A DNA stretch of 64,000 bases from Acidimicrobiia bacterium (GCA_016871275.1 VFZG01000003.1:62001-126000); one strand, 5' to 3'; counted from the stretch's first letter, positions 27,292-42,314 are shown. The notes: generated by a model from the sequence alone, not told the origin. Numbers and translations: made by a program.

Positions 27292-29061
27292 ATGACGAAG
27301 ACCGCCCGCGCCGTGGCCGTCCTTGCCGTCGTCAGCCTGCCCGCATCCTCAATGGTGTCCGGCTTCAGTCGAACGGACCAGGAACTCGGCACCATCGACT
27401 TCCCGACCTCGGGCTCACCCGCCGCTCAGCCCCACTTCATCAAGGGCGTGCTGTTGATGCACAGCTTCGAGTACGACGATGCGCGCGAGGCGTTCGTCGC
27501 GGCGCAGAACGCCGACCCGGCATTCGCCATGGCCTACTGGGGCGAGGCCATGACCTACAACCACCCGGTGTGGCAGCGCACCTCTCCGGACCTTGCCAGA
27601 GCCGCGCTCGCGAAGCTGGCGCCGACCGCCGAGGCGCGCCGAGCCGTGGCGCCGACCGAGAAGGAGCAAGGCTGGATCGGCGCCGTTGAACGGTTGTACG
27701 GATCGGGGGAGAAGCTCGCGCGCGATCTCTCGTACGCCGACGCGATGAAGACGATGCACGAGAGGTATCCGAATGATGATGAAGTGAAATCCTTCTACGC
27801 GCTCGCGATTCTCGGCACCAGCCACGGCGGCCGCGACGTCTCGATCTACATGCGGGCCGCCGCGCTGGTCGAGCAGGTCTACTCGAAGAACCCCCAACAT
27901 CCGGGCGCGGCCCACTACCTGATTCACGCCTACGACGATCCGGTGCACGCGCCGCTCGGCCTGCGCTACGCCGATGCCTACTCGAAGATTGCCCCGGACG
28001 CGTCGCACGCGCTGCACATGCCGTCGCACATCTACGTGGCGATGGGCATGTGGGATGAATCCGGGTCGATCAACGAGCGCTCGGTGAAAGCCGCCGACGC
28101 GCGTCGTGAGGCCCGCAAGCTCGAGGTCGACCAGCGCGGCTTCCACGCGCTGCTGTGGCTGGTCTACAGCTACACGCAGCAGGGACGTTACGAGGACGCA
28201 CGCGGCGTGCTGGCGCAGATCGAGGTTGCCGCGAAGGAGAGCGGCTCCGAGCGCACGCGCAGCCACCTTGCGCTGGCGCGAGCCGCCTGGCTGATCGAGA
28301 CCCGCAAGTGGGGTGAAGCCAAGGCGCCGGTGCCATCAACGGACCTGGCCAAAGGCACCGCCATCGCGGATCTGTTTGCGATCGGATTCGCCGCGGTGCG
28401 CTCGGGCAATCGGGCCGGCGCGGCCAACGCAATGGCGCAAATGGCGGCGGTCATGGCGGAGACGCCCGTCAATGGCGCACCCGTGCGAAGCACCCCAGGG
28501 GGCACCGCCAAGCCCGGTATCCGCCCAATCGCGCCGGGTCCCCAGGCGGTTCCTGGACCCGGCCCCCAGGCACCGGGCACCGAGGCACCGCATCAGCATG
28601 CGCCGCAGGCGGCTACCGGGCTGCCGACCGCTGGGGGCGGCGCCGACCCGCGCATTCCCCAGGTCATGGCGCAGCAACTCGAGGCCGCCATCCTCTTCTC
28701 CGAGGGCCGGCGCGAAGAGGCCCTGGTGCTCGCCCGCCAGGCCGCCGTTGTCGAGGCCGGCCTGGCCTTCGAATTTGGTCCGCCGGTGCCGGTCAAGCCG
28801 GTCAACGAGCAGGTGGGCGAAATGCTGATGGATCTGCGCCGTCCCAGGGAGGCGATGGAGGCGTTCGAACTGTCGCTCAAGCGCACACCCGGCCGCGCCC
28901 TGTCGCTGCTGGGCCTGGCTCGGGCGGCGGCCGCCGCCAGGGACGCAGCAACCGCCCAAAGGGCCTACCGCGAGCTGCGAGAGGTGTGGAGGAAGGCAGA
29001 CAAGACGCTTCCTGAATTGAAGGAAGTGGGAGCCCAGGCGCCGAAGTCGAGTTCGTACTGA
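27292..29061 (+). CDS. Exported TPR-repeat protein
   Basis: 589 residues with a hydrophobic N-terminal signal (about residues 1-22). Two helical repeat blocks (about 45-385 and 455-585) include AREAFVAAQNADPAFAMAYWGEAMTYNHPVW, a pattern I associate with exported TPR proteins of Acidobacteriota. They are joined by a Pro/Gly/Ala-rich linker at about 395-450. The substrate or partner is unknown. It sits between an Oar-like receptor and the TonB operon and is probably transcribed alone, because a terminator precedes it. Confidence 0.75.
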   Translation: MTKTARAVAVLAVVSLPASSMVSGFSRTDQELGTIDFPTSGSPAAQPHFIKGVLLMHSFEYDDAREAFVAAQNADPAFAMAYWGEAMTYNHPVWQRTSPDLARAALAKLAPTAEARRAVAPTEKEQGWIGAVERLYGSGEKLARDLSYADAMKTMHERYPNDDEVKSFYALAILGTSHGGRDVSIYMRAAALVEQVYSKNPQHPGAAHYLIHAYDDPVHAPLGLRYADAYSKIAPDASHALHMPSHIYVAMGMWDESGSINERSVKAADARREARKLEVDQRGFHALLWLVYSYTQQGRYEDARGVLAQIEVAAKESGSERTRSHLALARAAWLIETRKWGEAKAPVPSTDLAKGTAIADLFAIGFAAVRSGNRAGAANAMAQMAAVMAETPVNGAPVRSTPGGTAKPGIRPIAPGPQAVPGPGPQAPGTEAPHQHAPQAATGLPTAGGGADPRIPQVMAQQLEAAILFSEGRREEALVLARQAAVVEAGLAFEFGPPVPVKPVNEQVGEMLMDLRRPREAMEAFELSLKRTPGRALSLLGLARAAAAARDAATAQRAYRELREVWRKADKTLPELKEVGAQAPKSSSY

Positions 29062-29108
29062 GGGCTTAGGGGCTGAGGACGGAGGGGCGTGGGGGCCGTA
29101 CAATAAGA

Positions 29109-29133
29109 CGGCCGCTCCGTTTGGGAGCGGCCG
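29109..29133. terminator. Hairpin in the convergent gap, likely shared transcript end
   Basis: A perfect 10-bp stem CGGCCGCTCC/GGAGCGGCCG with a 5-nt loop lies between the TPR gene (+) and the exbD operon (-). The minus side is followed by a weak TCTTATT tract, so it may end the exbD operon. Confidence 0.6.
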
Positions 29134-29187
29134 CCTGGCGTGATTCGGTTGGACCCGAATCGGCGGAACAAACGAATCGGTGCCCGA

Positions 29188-29667
29188 TCAGTTGCCGCCG
29201 ACGCGTCCGGGCGCGGCCGCGGCGCGGCGCATGCCCTCGGTGATGATGCCGACCTTCTCGACGCCGGCGCCCTTGGCGGCGTCGATCACTTCGACGATGT
29301 CGCCGTAGCGCAGGCCGCCGTCGGCCGCGATGAACAGGGTCTTGTCCTTGCGCTCTTCGTAAATCCTGCGCAGGCGATCCTCGAGCTCGGCCACCTGGAC
29401 GTCGGACTTGTTGATCGACAGCTTCCGATCGGCGGTGTACTCGATCACGATTTGCGAGACGTCGACCTGCGTCTGGTTGGCGCTCTTGGTTTCGGCCGGC
29501 AGGTTCACGTCCAGTCCGCGCTGCGACAGCGGCAGGGCGGCCATGAAGATGACCAGCAGTACGAGCAGCACGTCGATCATCGGCGTGATGTTCATGTCCG
29601 CCGAGACTTCGAGCTTCTTGGCGGTAATGACCCGATCGGCGCCGTGGTGCTGGTGAGCGTGAGCCAT
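29188..29667 (-). CDS. exbD: Biopolymer transport protein ExbD/TolR (second copy)
   Basis: 159 residues. One N-terminal transmembrane helix follows DMNITPMIDVLLVLLVIFM, which contains the conserved Asp used for proton flow, then a periplasmic domain. With ExbB it converts the proton gradient into TonB motion. Last gene of the tonB-exbB-exbD-exbD operon, 3 bp after the first exbD. The His-rich start MAHAHQHHGAD is unusual. Confidence 0.92.
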   Translation of the reverse strand: MAHAHQHHGADRVITAKKLEVSADMNITPMIDVLLVLLVIFMAALPLSQRGLDVNLPAETKSANQTQVDVSQIVIEYTADRKLSINKSDVQVAELEDRLRRIYEERKDKTLFIAADGGLRYGDIVEVIDAAKGAGVEKVGIITEGMRRAAAAPGRVGGN

Positions 29668-29670
29668 GGC

Positions 29671-30111
29671 TTATCTCCCCCCGCCCATCAGGCCGGTGCG
29701 GTTCTTCGGATCGGTGATGAGACCCATGTCTTCGATGCCGCCGGCGCGCAGTTCGTCCATGGCGTCCATCACCGCCCCGTAGCGCGCTTCCTCATCGGCC
29801 TTGATCAGGATGATGCGCTCTTTCTTGTTCTCGAGCACTTCCTCGACTCTTTGCCGCAGCTCTTCCTTGCGGACCGGCAGGCCGTTCAAAAAGTAGCGGT
29901 CGCTGCGATCGACCGCGACCACCGTCTGGTCCTGGGTTTCAGGCTTTTCCGCGGTATTCGCGGCCAGCGGCAGCCTCACGTCCGCGCCCTTCTGCAGCAG
30001 CGGCGCCACGATCATCATGATGATGAGCAGCACCAGCATGACGTCCACCAGGGGCGTGACGTTGATGTCCGATTTGACTCCGCCTTTGGAGCCGCCGACG
30101 TCCATTGACAT
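29671..30111 (-). CDS. exbD: Biopolymer transport protein ExbD/TolR (first copy)
   Basis: 146 residues. DINVTPLVDVMLVLLIIMMIV gives the single transmembrane helix with its conserved Asp. It differs clearly from the neighbouring copy, so the pair may form a hetero-oligomer rather than being a recent duplication; paired exbD genes occur in Acidobacteriota and Bacteroidota TonB clusters. Heptad array 3 separates it from exbB. Confidence 0.92.
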   Translation of the reverse strand: MSMDVGGSKGGVKSDINVTPLVDVMLVLLIIMMIVAPLLQKGADVRLPLAANTAEKPETQDQTVVAVDRSDRYFLNGLPVRKEELRQRVEEVLENKKERIILIKADEEARYGAVMDAMDELRAGGIEDMGLITDPKNRTGLMGGGR

Positions 30112-30127
30112 GGCAATTACTCCCTAC

Positions 30128-30204
30128 AAAGTGAGAAGTGAGAAGTCGAAAGTGAGAAGCATGAATCGGCCTCTCACTTCTCCCTTCCAACTCCTGACTT
30201 CCTT
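30128..30204. repeat. Heptad array 3: eleven 7-bp units inside the exb operon
   Basis: Units such as AAAGTGA, GAAGTGA, GAAGTCG, AAAGTGA, then CCTCTCA, CTTCTCC, CTTCCTT, all in 7-bp register. The last base overlaps the exbB stop codon. It occupies most of the 92-bp exbB-exbD gap. Confidence 0.8.
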
Positions 30205-30977
30205 TACGACGTCTTCTTGATGAAATAGTCGACCATCTCCGACGACGAGTTGTCCATCTCGACGTTGAAGAACTCGAGCTTGCCCGAGAGGTAGTTGTAG
30301 AACCACACCGCCGGGATGGCCACGAACAGGCCGAGCGCGGTTTCGACGAGCGCTTCGGCGATACCGGCGGAGACGGCGCCAATGCCGCCCGAGCCCGACG
30401 AAGCGATTCCGACGAATGCGTTGATGACGCCGACGACCGTGCCGAGCAGACCGACGAACGGCGCGGTCGCGCCAATGGTCGCCAAGCCTGACACGCCCTT
30501 TTTCAGGTCGTTCGAGGTCAGCGCGGTGGCGCGCTGGATCGAGCGGCGAACGGTGTCGAGCAGGTCTTCACGCGACAGGTTGGCGCCGCTCTCGTGCTGG
30601 AACTGGTACTCCTGGAGGCCGGCGAGCACGACCTTCGCGAGGTGGCTGTAACGGTACTCCTTGGCGGCCGACAGCGCGATCGCTTCCTTCAGGCGGCCTT
30701 CCTTGAGGTGCTTGGCCACCAGCGGCGCGTACATCTTCGACTGTTTGGTAGCCTGATTGAACGTGTAGATGCGCTCAATCGCGACGCCCACCGACCAGAA
30801 CGACATGATGAACAGCACGATGGCGACCGCCCACGCGGCAGCACCCATCTGCTCGAACATGCCCACCCAATCGAGGCCGCCGCCGGGGGCCTCCTGCGCA
30901 AACGCGGGAGCGCCCACGAGCATTATCGCAAACGCGGCACCGGCAATCCGACCGAACTGAAGCTTCCGACCTTCCAT
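30204..30977 (-). CDS. exbB: ExbB/TolQ/MotA family proton channel
   Basis: 257 residues. A signal-like start, a second helix near AAWAVAIVLFIMSFWSV, and two helices in the C-terminal half with the GLLGTVVGVINAFVGIASSG motif typical of the family. A ribosome site GGAGG is 5 nt upstream of ATG. It pairs with the two ExbD proteins downstream. Confidence 0.93.
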   Translation of the reverse strand: MEGRKLQFGRIAGAAFAIMLVGAPAFAQEAPGGGLDWVGMFEQMGAAAWAVAIVLFIMSFWSVGVAIERIYTFNQATKQSKMYAPLVAKHLKEGRLKEAIALSAAKEYRYSHLAKVVLAGLQEYQFQHESGANLSREDLLDTVRRSIQRATALTSNDLKKGVSGLATIGATAPFVGLLGTVVGVINAFVGIASSGSGGIGAVSAGIAEALVETALGLFVAIPAVWFYNYLSGKLEFFNVEMDNSSSEMVDYFIKKTS

Positions 30978-31034
30978 CGCATTCCTCCAAAAAAAGAACG
31001 GTTGGTCCGCCTGGAGACGGACCTGACAACTGCC

Positions 31035-31748
<714 letters not shown>

Positions 31749-31796
31749 TAAATCCTCCTCAACTTCGTATTCATCCTTCGAGTCCCCTCGAGATAC

Positions 31797-31815
31797 CCCC
31801 GAGCCTGTCGAAGGG
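31797..31815. repeat. Dispersed 19-bp repeat, copy A
   Basis: CCCCGAGCCTGTCGAAGGG. Its reverse complement matches 17 of 19 bases of the copy at 52189-52207. Similar CCTTCGACA.GCTCAGG words are common between genes in several phyla. Confidence 0.7.
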
Positions 31816-31988
31816 TCACTAGAAGACCGTCGATTATCCCTTCGACGTTGGCCGGACGCAAGCGCTTCGGCCAGGGGGTCAAAAGGGGGCGTGTCTTCCG
31901 ATTAGACACCGGATTTCCGGGTGTGCTCCCTACAAAGCGCGTTCAAGTTTCCGTTGCAAAGCCGCTACAGCACCAGAGAAACGAAAGA

Positions 31989-32013
31989 GGTCAGGTACGA
32001 GCCGCACCTGACC
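31989..32013. repeat. Hairpin GGTCAGGT/ACCTGACC
   Basis: Perfect 8-bp arms with a 9-nt loop in the tonB-hppA gap, positioned between the tonB upstream region and the end of hppA. Confidence 0.6.
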
Positions 32014-32136
32014 CCTCGGACGCCCGGCGATTCTAGTCGGGCGGCAAACCCACCGTCAACAGTCTAGACACCGAAAACGCATCGAAATTACGCATGGTTA
32101 CGAAACATTACAAGGTCCGTCAGGTGTTTTACCGCC

Positions 32137-34617
<2,481 letters not shown>

Positions 34618-34633
34618 CTCGTCGTCGTCTCCC

Positions 34634-34682
34634 TTGACTCTTGCCTATCGACTCTTGCCTGTCGACGCTTGACCGTTGACTG
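34634..34682. repeat. Heptad array 4: seven units across the DUF502 stop and hppA leader
   Basis: TTGACTC, TTGCCTA, TCGACTC, TTGCCTG, TCGACGC, TTGACCG, TTGACTG in 7-bp register (plus strand). It covers the last codons and stop of the DUF502 gene and the region upstream of hppA. Its sequence differs from the GAAGTGA family but the period is the same. Confidence 0.75.
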
Positions 34683-35253
34683 CCGGCGGCAGTGCCATAC
34701 CACCAGTCAGGAAAATCCGAATGCCTTCTTCCACCGACAAATCCGGGTAGAACGCCTGCGACCGCGGGTAGACGGCCACGTCACCCAGGTACAGGTGATT
34801 GGTCGGCACGTACACCGCGATCATCGCTTCCGGTCCCGCACCCGCGCCACGATCGATCGTGAACTCGCGCGTCAGGAACCCTATCACCATCCCGCGCCGC
34901 GGGTCGTCCACGATCACGACCTTCTTGAAGCCCGACTCGCTGTCGGGCGAGAACGCCGCGACCAGCTGCTTCACCGGCGCGTAGACCGTCTTGAACAGCG
35001 GCACGTTCAGCAGCCATTGTTCGGCGCGCTGCAGGATACGCCGTCCGATCACGTTGGTCGCCACGGCGCCGACCAGCAGGATGAAACCCGTGGTCATCAG
35101 CACGCCGAGGCCGGGCACTTCCCGTCCGAGCAGGTAGATCGACAGCGGCCGCGCCACACCATCGATGAACCGGAACGTCCACCACAGGGTCACGACGGTG
35201 ATCAGCAGCGGCACCGTCACGACCAGCCCGGTCAGAAAACTACGCCGCAGCAT
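34645..35253 (-). CDS. DUF502 family membrane protein
   Basis: 202 residues. Two transmembrane helices (about 8-28, 52-74) bracket FRFIDGVARPLSIYL; the soluble domain has VPLFKTVYAPVKQLVAAF, VVIVDDPRRGMVIGFLT and AVYVPTNHLYLGDVAVYP, typical of DUF502. The molecular role of the family is unknown to me. Its last residues and stop lie in heptad array 4. Confidence 0.88.
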   Translation of the reverse strand: MLRRSFLTGLVVTVPLLITVVTLWWTFRFIDGVARPLSIYLLGREVPGLGVLMTTGFILLVGAVATNVIGRRILQRAEQWLLNVPLFKTVYAPVKQLVAAFSPDSESGFKKVVIVDDPRRGMVIGFLTREFTIDRGAGAGPEAMIAVYVPTNHLYLGDVAVYPRSQAFYPDLSVEEGIRIFLTGGMALPPAVNGQASTGKSR

Positions 35254-35259
35254 TGCTTA

Positions 35260-35276
35260 CCGGGCCTCCGGCCCGG
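35260..35276. repeat. Short GC hairpin CCGGGCC/GGCCCGG
   Basis: Seven-bp arms, 3-nt loop, in the 38-bp gap between uppP and the DUF502 gene. A near copy (CCGGCCC/GGGCCGG) sits before lon at 17925-17942. Confidence 0.5.
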
Positions 35277-35291
35277 ACCGACTGCATCGCA

Positions 35292-36101
35292 TTACCCCGC
35301 CAACAACCAGATCACCGTGAAGGCAGCCAGGGCGAACCGGTAATACGCGAATCCCGCCAGCGAATGCGCCGCAAGGTATCGCACGAAACACTTCACGGTG
35401 GTGTAGCCGACGAGGGCCGATACCACCAGGCCGACGGCGAGAATCGTCACGGGCAAACCCGCCATCCCCACCTCCGACAGATCAAGCGCTTCCTTCGCCG
35501 CCGCGGCCACGATCGCCGGCAGGCTCATCAGGAAGATGAACCGCGCCGCCGACGCGCGCTCGACATGCAGCAGCATGGCCAGCGTCAGGGTGGCACCCGA
35601 CCGCGACACCCCCGGCGCCAGTGCCAGCGCCTGCGCGCATCCCACCGCCAACGCCTCGCCAAACCCCAGCGTCCGCGCGTCACGCGACTTCCGTCCGACA
35701 CGCTCGGCGAATATCAGCCCGACGCCGCCGAGGGCCAGCGTCACCGCCACGACCAGCGGCGAACGCAATTGCCCTTCAATCGCGTCGGCGAACAACCCGC
35801 CGACGATCACAATCGGAATCGTGCCGGCGATGATCAACCGGCCGAGCCGCTCGTACTCACCGTCGCGGCCGGTCACCGCGCCCGGCGCCGACGCGATCAG
35901 CCGCGCCACGTCGGCGCGGAAGAATGCCACCACCGCCAGCAGCGTGCCGACGTGACACGCCACGTCGAACGCGATCCCGAACCGTCCCGGATCCCAGCCG
36001 AAGAACGCGCGGGCCAGGATCAGGTGACCCGAGCTCGAGACGGGCAGAAACTCGGTGAGCCCCTGCACGACGCCGAGCAACGCAGCCGCGAGGAGATCCA
36101 C
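35292..36101 (-). CDS. uppP: Undecaprenyl-diphosphatase
   Basis: 269 residues with about eight transmembrane helices. The two BacA/UppP motifs are present: QGLTEFLPVSSSGHLIL near the start and LAPGVSRSGATL near residue 165. It removes a phosphate from undecaprenyl diphosphate so the carrier can be reused for peptidoglycan and surface polysaccharide. It connects to ddl at 40 kb and the nucleotide-sugar genes at 51-53 kb by pathway. Confidence 0.95.
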   Translation of the reverse strand: MDLLAAALLGVVQGLTEFLPVSSSGHLILARAFFGWDPGRFGIAFDVACHVGTLLAVVAFFRADVARLIASAPGAVTGRDGEYERLGRLIIAGTIPIVIVGGLFADAIEGQLRSPLVVAVTLALGGVGLIFAERVGRKSRDARTLGFGEALAVGCAQALALAPGVSRSGATLTLAMLLHVERASAARFIFLMSLPAIVAAAAKEALDLSEVGMAGLPVTILAVGLVVSALVGYTTVKCFVRYLAAHSLAGFAYYRFALAAFTVIWLLAG

Positions 36102-36153
36102 TGGCGGTTACAAACTCGCCCGCAAGCTCTGCGCCTGTCGTGCCATCTGTGGC

Positions 36154-37089
36154 CTACACCGCCTTCCGGGCACCCTGCGTCCGGCCCCTGGCCTGCCTGG
36201 TGCCAAGGATGATGGCGATCGACGACGCGATGAAAATAGTTGAGTAGGTGCCGCTGACGACGCCGACCAGCATCGTGAACGCAAACGCTTCGAGCACCTC
36301 GCCGCCGAACAGGTACAGCGCCAGCACCGCCAGGAACGTCGTGCCCGCGGTGATGATGGTGCGGCTCAGCGTCTGGTTGACGCTCTCGTTGACCACCCGC
36401 TCGAGCGACTCGCGCCGCCGGCTGCGCAGGTTCTCGCGCACGCGGTCGAAAATGACGATGGTGTCGTTGACCGAGTAGCCGGTAATCGTCAGCAGGGCCG
36501 CGACCACGTTCAGCGACAGGTCATAGCCCATGAAGAACAGGAATGCGACCGTGACCATGATGTCGTGGAAGGTGGCTGCGATCGCGCCGATGGCGAAGGC
36601 GAAGCGGAACCGCAGGCCGATGTAAATGGTGATGCCGATAATCGACGCCAGCACGGCGTAGATACCGCGGCGCTGCAGGTCGGCGCCAATCACCGGGCCG
36701 ACGAGATCCTGGCTGAGCACCTCGATCTTGCCGAGGCTGGCCTTCGCCAGAGCGTCGGTGACCGCGCGGGCGTTCTGGTCCAGCGACGCGCCGTCCTCCT
36801 GGATCAGCTGCGGGAGGCGGATCACTTTCTGGTTCTGCGCGGGATCGCCGTAGCTCTGGATGACCTGCTCGCCTGGAATCGCGGCGACGATCGCCTGCCG
36901 GACCTGATCGTCGCTGACCGGCTGCTCGAACTTGACGACCATGATCGTGCCGCCCGAGAAGTCGATGCCCAGCGGAATGCCCCGGCTCACGCCATAGCCG
37001 ATGCCGGCGAGGACGACGACGGTCGACAGAATCAGCGCGTGCCAGCGCCACTTGATAAAGTCGTAGTTTGCGTTTTCGAAGAGAGCCAT
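36154..37089 (-). CDS. secF: Protein translocase subunit SecF
   Basis: 311 residues. Six transmembrane helices; GIDFSGGT is the SecD/F family motif at about residue 42, and GYSVNDTIVIFDRVREN is the conserved helix motif. With SecD it uses the proton gradient to complete protein export. It starts 3 bp after secD. Confidence 0.96.
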   Translation of the reverse strand: MALFENANYDFIKWRWHALILSTVVVLAGIGYGVSRGIPLGIDFSGGTIMVVKFEQPVSDDQVRQAIVAAIPGEQVIQSYGDPAQNQKVIRLPQLIQEDGASLDQNARAVTDALAKASLGKIEVLSQDLVGPVIGADLQRRGIYAVLASIIGITIYIGLRFRFAFAIGAIAATFHDIMVTVAFLFFMGYDLSLNVVAALLTITGYSVNDTIVIFDRVRENLRSRRRESLERVVNESVNQTLSRTIITAGTTFLAVLALYLFGGEVLEAFAFTMLVGVVSGTYSTIFIASSIAIILGTRQARGRTQGARKAV

Positions 37090-37092
37090 AGA

Positions 37093-38652
37093 TTAGATCG
37101 ACAGCTTCTGCACGTTGCGGCCGGTCAGCGTCGCCTCGAACATCGTGCGGGAAACGAAATAGGCGGTGAACACGTTGGACAACAGGCCGATCGTCAACGT
37201 CAACGCGAAGCCGCGAATCGAGCTGGTGCCGAAGTTGAACAGGAACGCGGCGGCAATCAGCGACGCCACGTGGGTGTCGAGAATCGTCAGCAGCACGCGA
37301 TCGAAGCCGGCGGCCACCGCCTGCTTGACGCCCTTGGCGGTCCGCAGCTCTTCTTTGATGCGCTCGAAGATCAGCACGTTCGAGTCGACGCCCATGCCGA
37401 TGGTCAAAATGAAACCGGCAATGCCGGGCAGCGTCATGGTCGCGCCCGCGTAGGCCATCAGACCGAGCAGGATGATCAGGTTCGCGCCAATCGCGATCAG
37501 CGCGTTGATGCCCGCCGCCTTGTAGTAGAACAGCATGAACAGCGTGACCAGCAGCAGGCCGCCGGCGGCCGCCGTCACCCCGGCACGAATCGAATCGGCG
37601 CCGAGCGACGGGCCGACCGTGCGTTCTTCGAGGTAGGTGAGGTTCGCCGGCAGCGCACCGGAGCGCAGCTTCAACGACAGGTCCTGCGTTTCCTGGTTGG
37701 TGAAGTTGCCGGTGATCCGGCCCTCGTCGTCGATGCGTGACTGGATGACCGGCGCCGACTGCACGCGGTTGTCGAGGACAATCGCGAGCTGGCGGCCGAT
37801 GTTGTTCTGCGTGAAGGTGCCGAACTTCCGCGCGCCGTCGTTGTTGAGCGAGAAGCTCACCGCCGGACGGTTGTTCTCGTCCAGGGTCGGTCGCGCGTTG
37901 CGCAGGTCGCGGCCGGTGACCGCCGGAACGCGGCGAACCACGTAGTAACCCGTGCTGGCGGCCTGCCCCGGGCCAGCTTCGATCACGCCCGGCAGAATCT
38001 GCATGTCCGGCGCAACGCTGCCGCCCAGCACCGCGCGCGCCGCGGCTTCATCCGAGAAAGGACCCTGCTCGACCTGCTTGAGCTCGAGCTGGGCGGTCGA
38101 ACGAATGATGTCCTTGGCACGGCCGACGTCGGTCACGCCCGGCAGCTGCACCATGATCTGGTCGGCGGCGGTGTGACGCGCAATCACCGGCTCGGCGACG
38201 CCAAGCTCGTTGACGCGACGCTCGATGGTCTGCAGCGCCTGGTTCACGGTGTCTTCCCGCAGCTGCACCACGAGGTTGGGGCGCAGGGTGAAGGTGTAGG
38301 CGCCGCCGCTGCCTGAACCGCGTTCGTAGTTGGTTTCGACTTCGGCCAGCTGGTTGCGGAACTCGGCGTCACGCTCGGGCGGGATGCCACTGACCGTGAA
38401 CGACGTCGCGTTGCCGACGGTCATCGCACCGACCGGGATGTTGTTCGTCTTGAGCAATTCCGCCAGCCGATCGGCGGTGGTCTGTGTCTCGAGCCGCAGC
38501 GCATCGTCGGTCTGCACGCGCAGCACCAGCTGCACGCCTCCCTTCAAGTCGAGGCCCAGCTTGACCTTCTGATCGGGGGGGTAGAACGCAAACACCGCCA
38601 GTCCGAGGACGGCAACGATTGACAGAAATTTCCAACGAAAATTCTTCGCCAT
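37093..38652 (-). CDS. secD: Protein translocase subunit SecD
   Basis: 519 residues. LGLDLKGGVQL opens the protein, a large periplasmic P1 domain follows, and six helices close it with GIAGFILTIGMGVDSNVLIFERIKEE. Partner of SecF and the YajC subunit upstream. The order tgt-yajC-secD-secF is conserved in many bacteria. Confidence 0.96.
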   Translation of the reverse strand: MAKNFRWKFLSIVAVLGLAVFAFYPPDQKVKLGLDLKGGVQLVLRVQTDDALRLETQTTADRLAELLKTNNIPVGAMTVGNATSFTVSGIPPERDAEFRNQLAEVETNYERGSGSGGAYTFTLRPNLVVQLREDTVNQALQTIERRVNELGVAEPVIARHTAADQIMVQLPGVTDVGRAKDIIRSTAQLELKQVEQGPFSDEAAARAVLGGSVAPDMQILPGVIEAGPGQAASTGYYVVRRVPAVTGRDLRNARPTLDENNRPAVSFSLNNDGARKFGTFTQNNIGRQLAIVLDNRVQSAPVIQSRIDDEGRITGNFTNQETQDLSLKLRSGALPANLTYLEERTVGPSLGADSIRAGVTAAAGGLLLVTLFMLFYYKAAGINALIAIGANLIILLGLMAYAGATMTLPGIAGFILTIGMGVDSNVLIFERIKEELRTAKGVKQAVAAGFDRVLLTILDTHVASLIAAAFLFNFGTSSIRGFALTLTIGLLSNVFTAYFVSRTMFEATLTGRNVQKLSI

Positions 38653-38655
38653 GAT

Positions 38656-41237
<2,582 letters not shown>

Positions 41238-41239
<2 letters not shown>

Positions 41240-41268
41240 AGTGAGAAGTGAGAAGTGAGAAGTGAGAA
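41238..41268. repeat. Heptad array 5: four exact GAAGTGA units
   Basis: Four perfect copies plus GAA. The array starts inside the ddl TGA and contains the GTG start codon (41262) of the next gene. It is the most regular of the heptad arrays and, with exact units, the most likely to change copy number. Confidence 0.9.
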
Positions 41269-42176
41269 CAAGCGCCGCGGTATTGCTGCTCCTGTCGCTT
41301 ACGACCTCTCTTGTCTCGTTTCCGCCGCAGGGCATTAGTGGCGCGGCGGCGGTGGCGCGCGCCTACGATCTGATCCTCGACGCCGACTTCGATGGCTTGA
41401 CGAAGGCCCTGCCGGCCACCTGTCCGCCGGCGCCGATGGTCGCCTGCCGCGGGCTCGAGGCCCTGAGCCTGTGGTGGCAGATCCTGATCGACCTCGACAA
41501 CCGCCAGCTCGACCGCACGTTCCTGAGCACGGTGAATGCCGCAATCAGCGAGGCCGAACGATTCGCGGCCGCCGAACCCAATCGCGCCGAAGCCTGGTTT
41601 TACGTCGGCGCCGCCTACGGCGCGCGGGCGCAGTTCCGCTCCTATCGCTACGAGCGTCTGGCCGCGGCGCGCGACGGCAAGCGGATCAAAAAGGCCCTCG
41701 AGAAGGCGCTCGCGCTCGATCCCTCCATGCACGACGCCGAGTTCGGCATCGGCATGTACCGCTACTACGCCGGCGTGGCGCCGGCGCTCTTCCGGTTCCT
41801 GCGCATCCTGCTGCTGCTGCCGGGCGGCGACCGAGAAGACGGGCTGCGCCAGCTCGAACGCGCCGGCACGCAGGGTCAGCTGGTGCGCGGTGAAGCGCAG
41901 TTCCAGACCCACGTGCTGTATCTCTGGTACGAGAAGAAATGGCCGCAGGCCCTCGCCATCATCAAGAGCCTGCAGGCACGCCATCCTCGCAATCCGCTGT
42001 TCCGGCAGATCGAAGCGGAGATCCTCGACCGCTACTTCCACGATCCTGCCGCGAGCCTCACCGCCTCCGAGCAGTTGCTCGCGCTCGCCGAATCGCGCGC
42101 GGTGTTCCGCCCCGACATCGCCGAACGCGTCGCCCGGCGCAACATCGCGAAGCAATCGAAAGCGCTCAAGCGGTAG
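41262..42176 (+). CDS. Exported TPR-like protein
   Basis: 304 residues from a GTG within the heptad array; a signal peptide spans about residues 1-25. The body is helical with TPR character: AEAWFYVGAAYGARAQFRSYR, ALALDPSMHDAEFGIGMYRY, ILDRYFHDPAASLTASEQLL. No catalytic motif. The start overlaps the repeat, so array length could alter initiation. The function is unknown. Confidence 0.7.
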   Translation: MRTSAAVLLLLSLTTSLVSFPPQGISGAAAVARAYDLILDADFDGLTKALPATCPPAPMVACRGLEALSLWWQILIDLDNRQLDRTFLSTVNAAISEAERFAAAEPNRAEAWFYVGAAYGARAQFRSYRYERLAAARDGKRIKKALEKALALDPSMHDAEFGIGMYRYYAGVAPALFRFLRILLLLPGGDREDGLRQLERAGTQGQLVRGEAQFQTHVLYLWYEKKWPQALAIIKSLQARHPRNPLFRQIEAEILDRYFHDPAASLTASEQLLALAESRAVFRPDIAERVARRNIAKQSKALKR

Positions 42177-42286
42177 GTCCTACAGAATCGTGCGCGCCGA
42201 TCCGAGATTGATGATGAAGGTGTGATGGTGCGATCGATCGGCGGCTCGAGACGGGGCGTCTGGTGGCTACAACAAACGCTTTGTGC

Positions 42287-42314
42287 TTGACAACCGATTT
42301 TTCTCATCCATAAT
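42287..42314 (+). promoter_or_regulatory. Sigma-70-type promoter of the microgene locus
   Basis: TTGACA at 42287-42292 (perfect) and CATAAT at 42309-42314 (5 of 6), 16-bp spacer. Predicted start near 42321, giving a leader of about 117 nt that contains GAAGAG/CTCTTC and CTGCC/GGCAG hairpins. It is the clearest -35/-10 pair I found. Confidence 0.8.

Larger units (their letters stand above)
31749..32136. other. 388-bp gap between tonB and hppA
   Basis: No gene is supported here. It holds the presumed tonB promoter region, the CCTTCGA/TCGAAGG inverted repeat (31775-31781, 31808-31814) and a GGTCAGGT/ACCTGACC hairpin (31989-31996, 32006-32013). The last 100 bases are AT-richer and probably include the hppA 3' end. 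Confidence 0.6.

Noticed and set aside
29140-30108. 322-codon frame antisense to both exbD genes
   Set aside because: It spans two intact ExbD genes and their junction; composition artefact.
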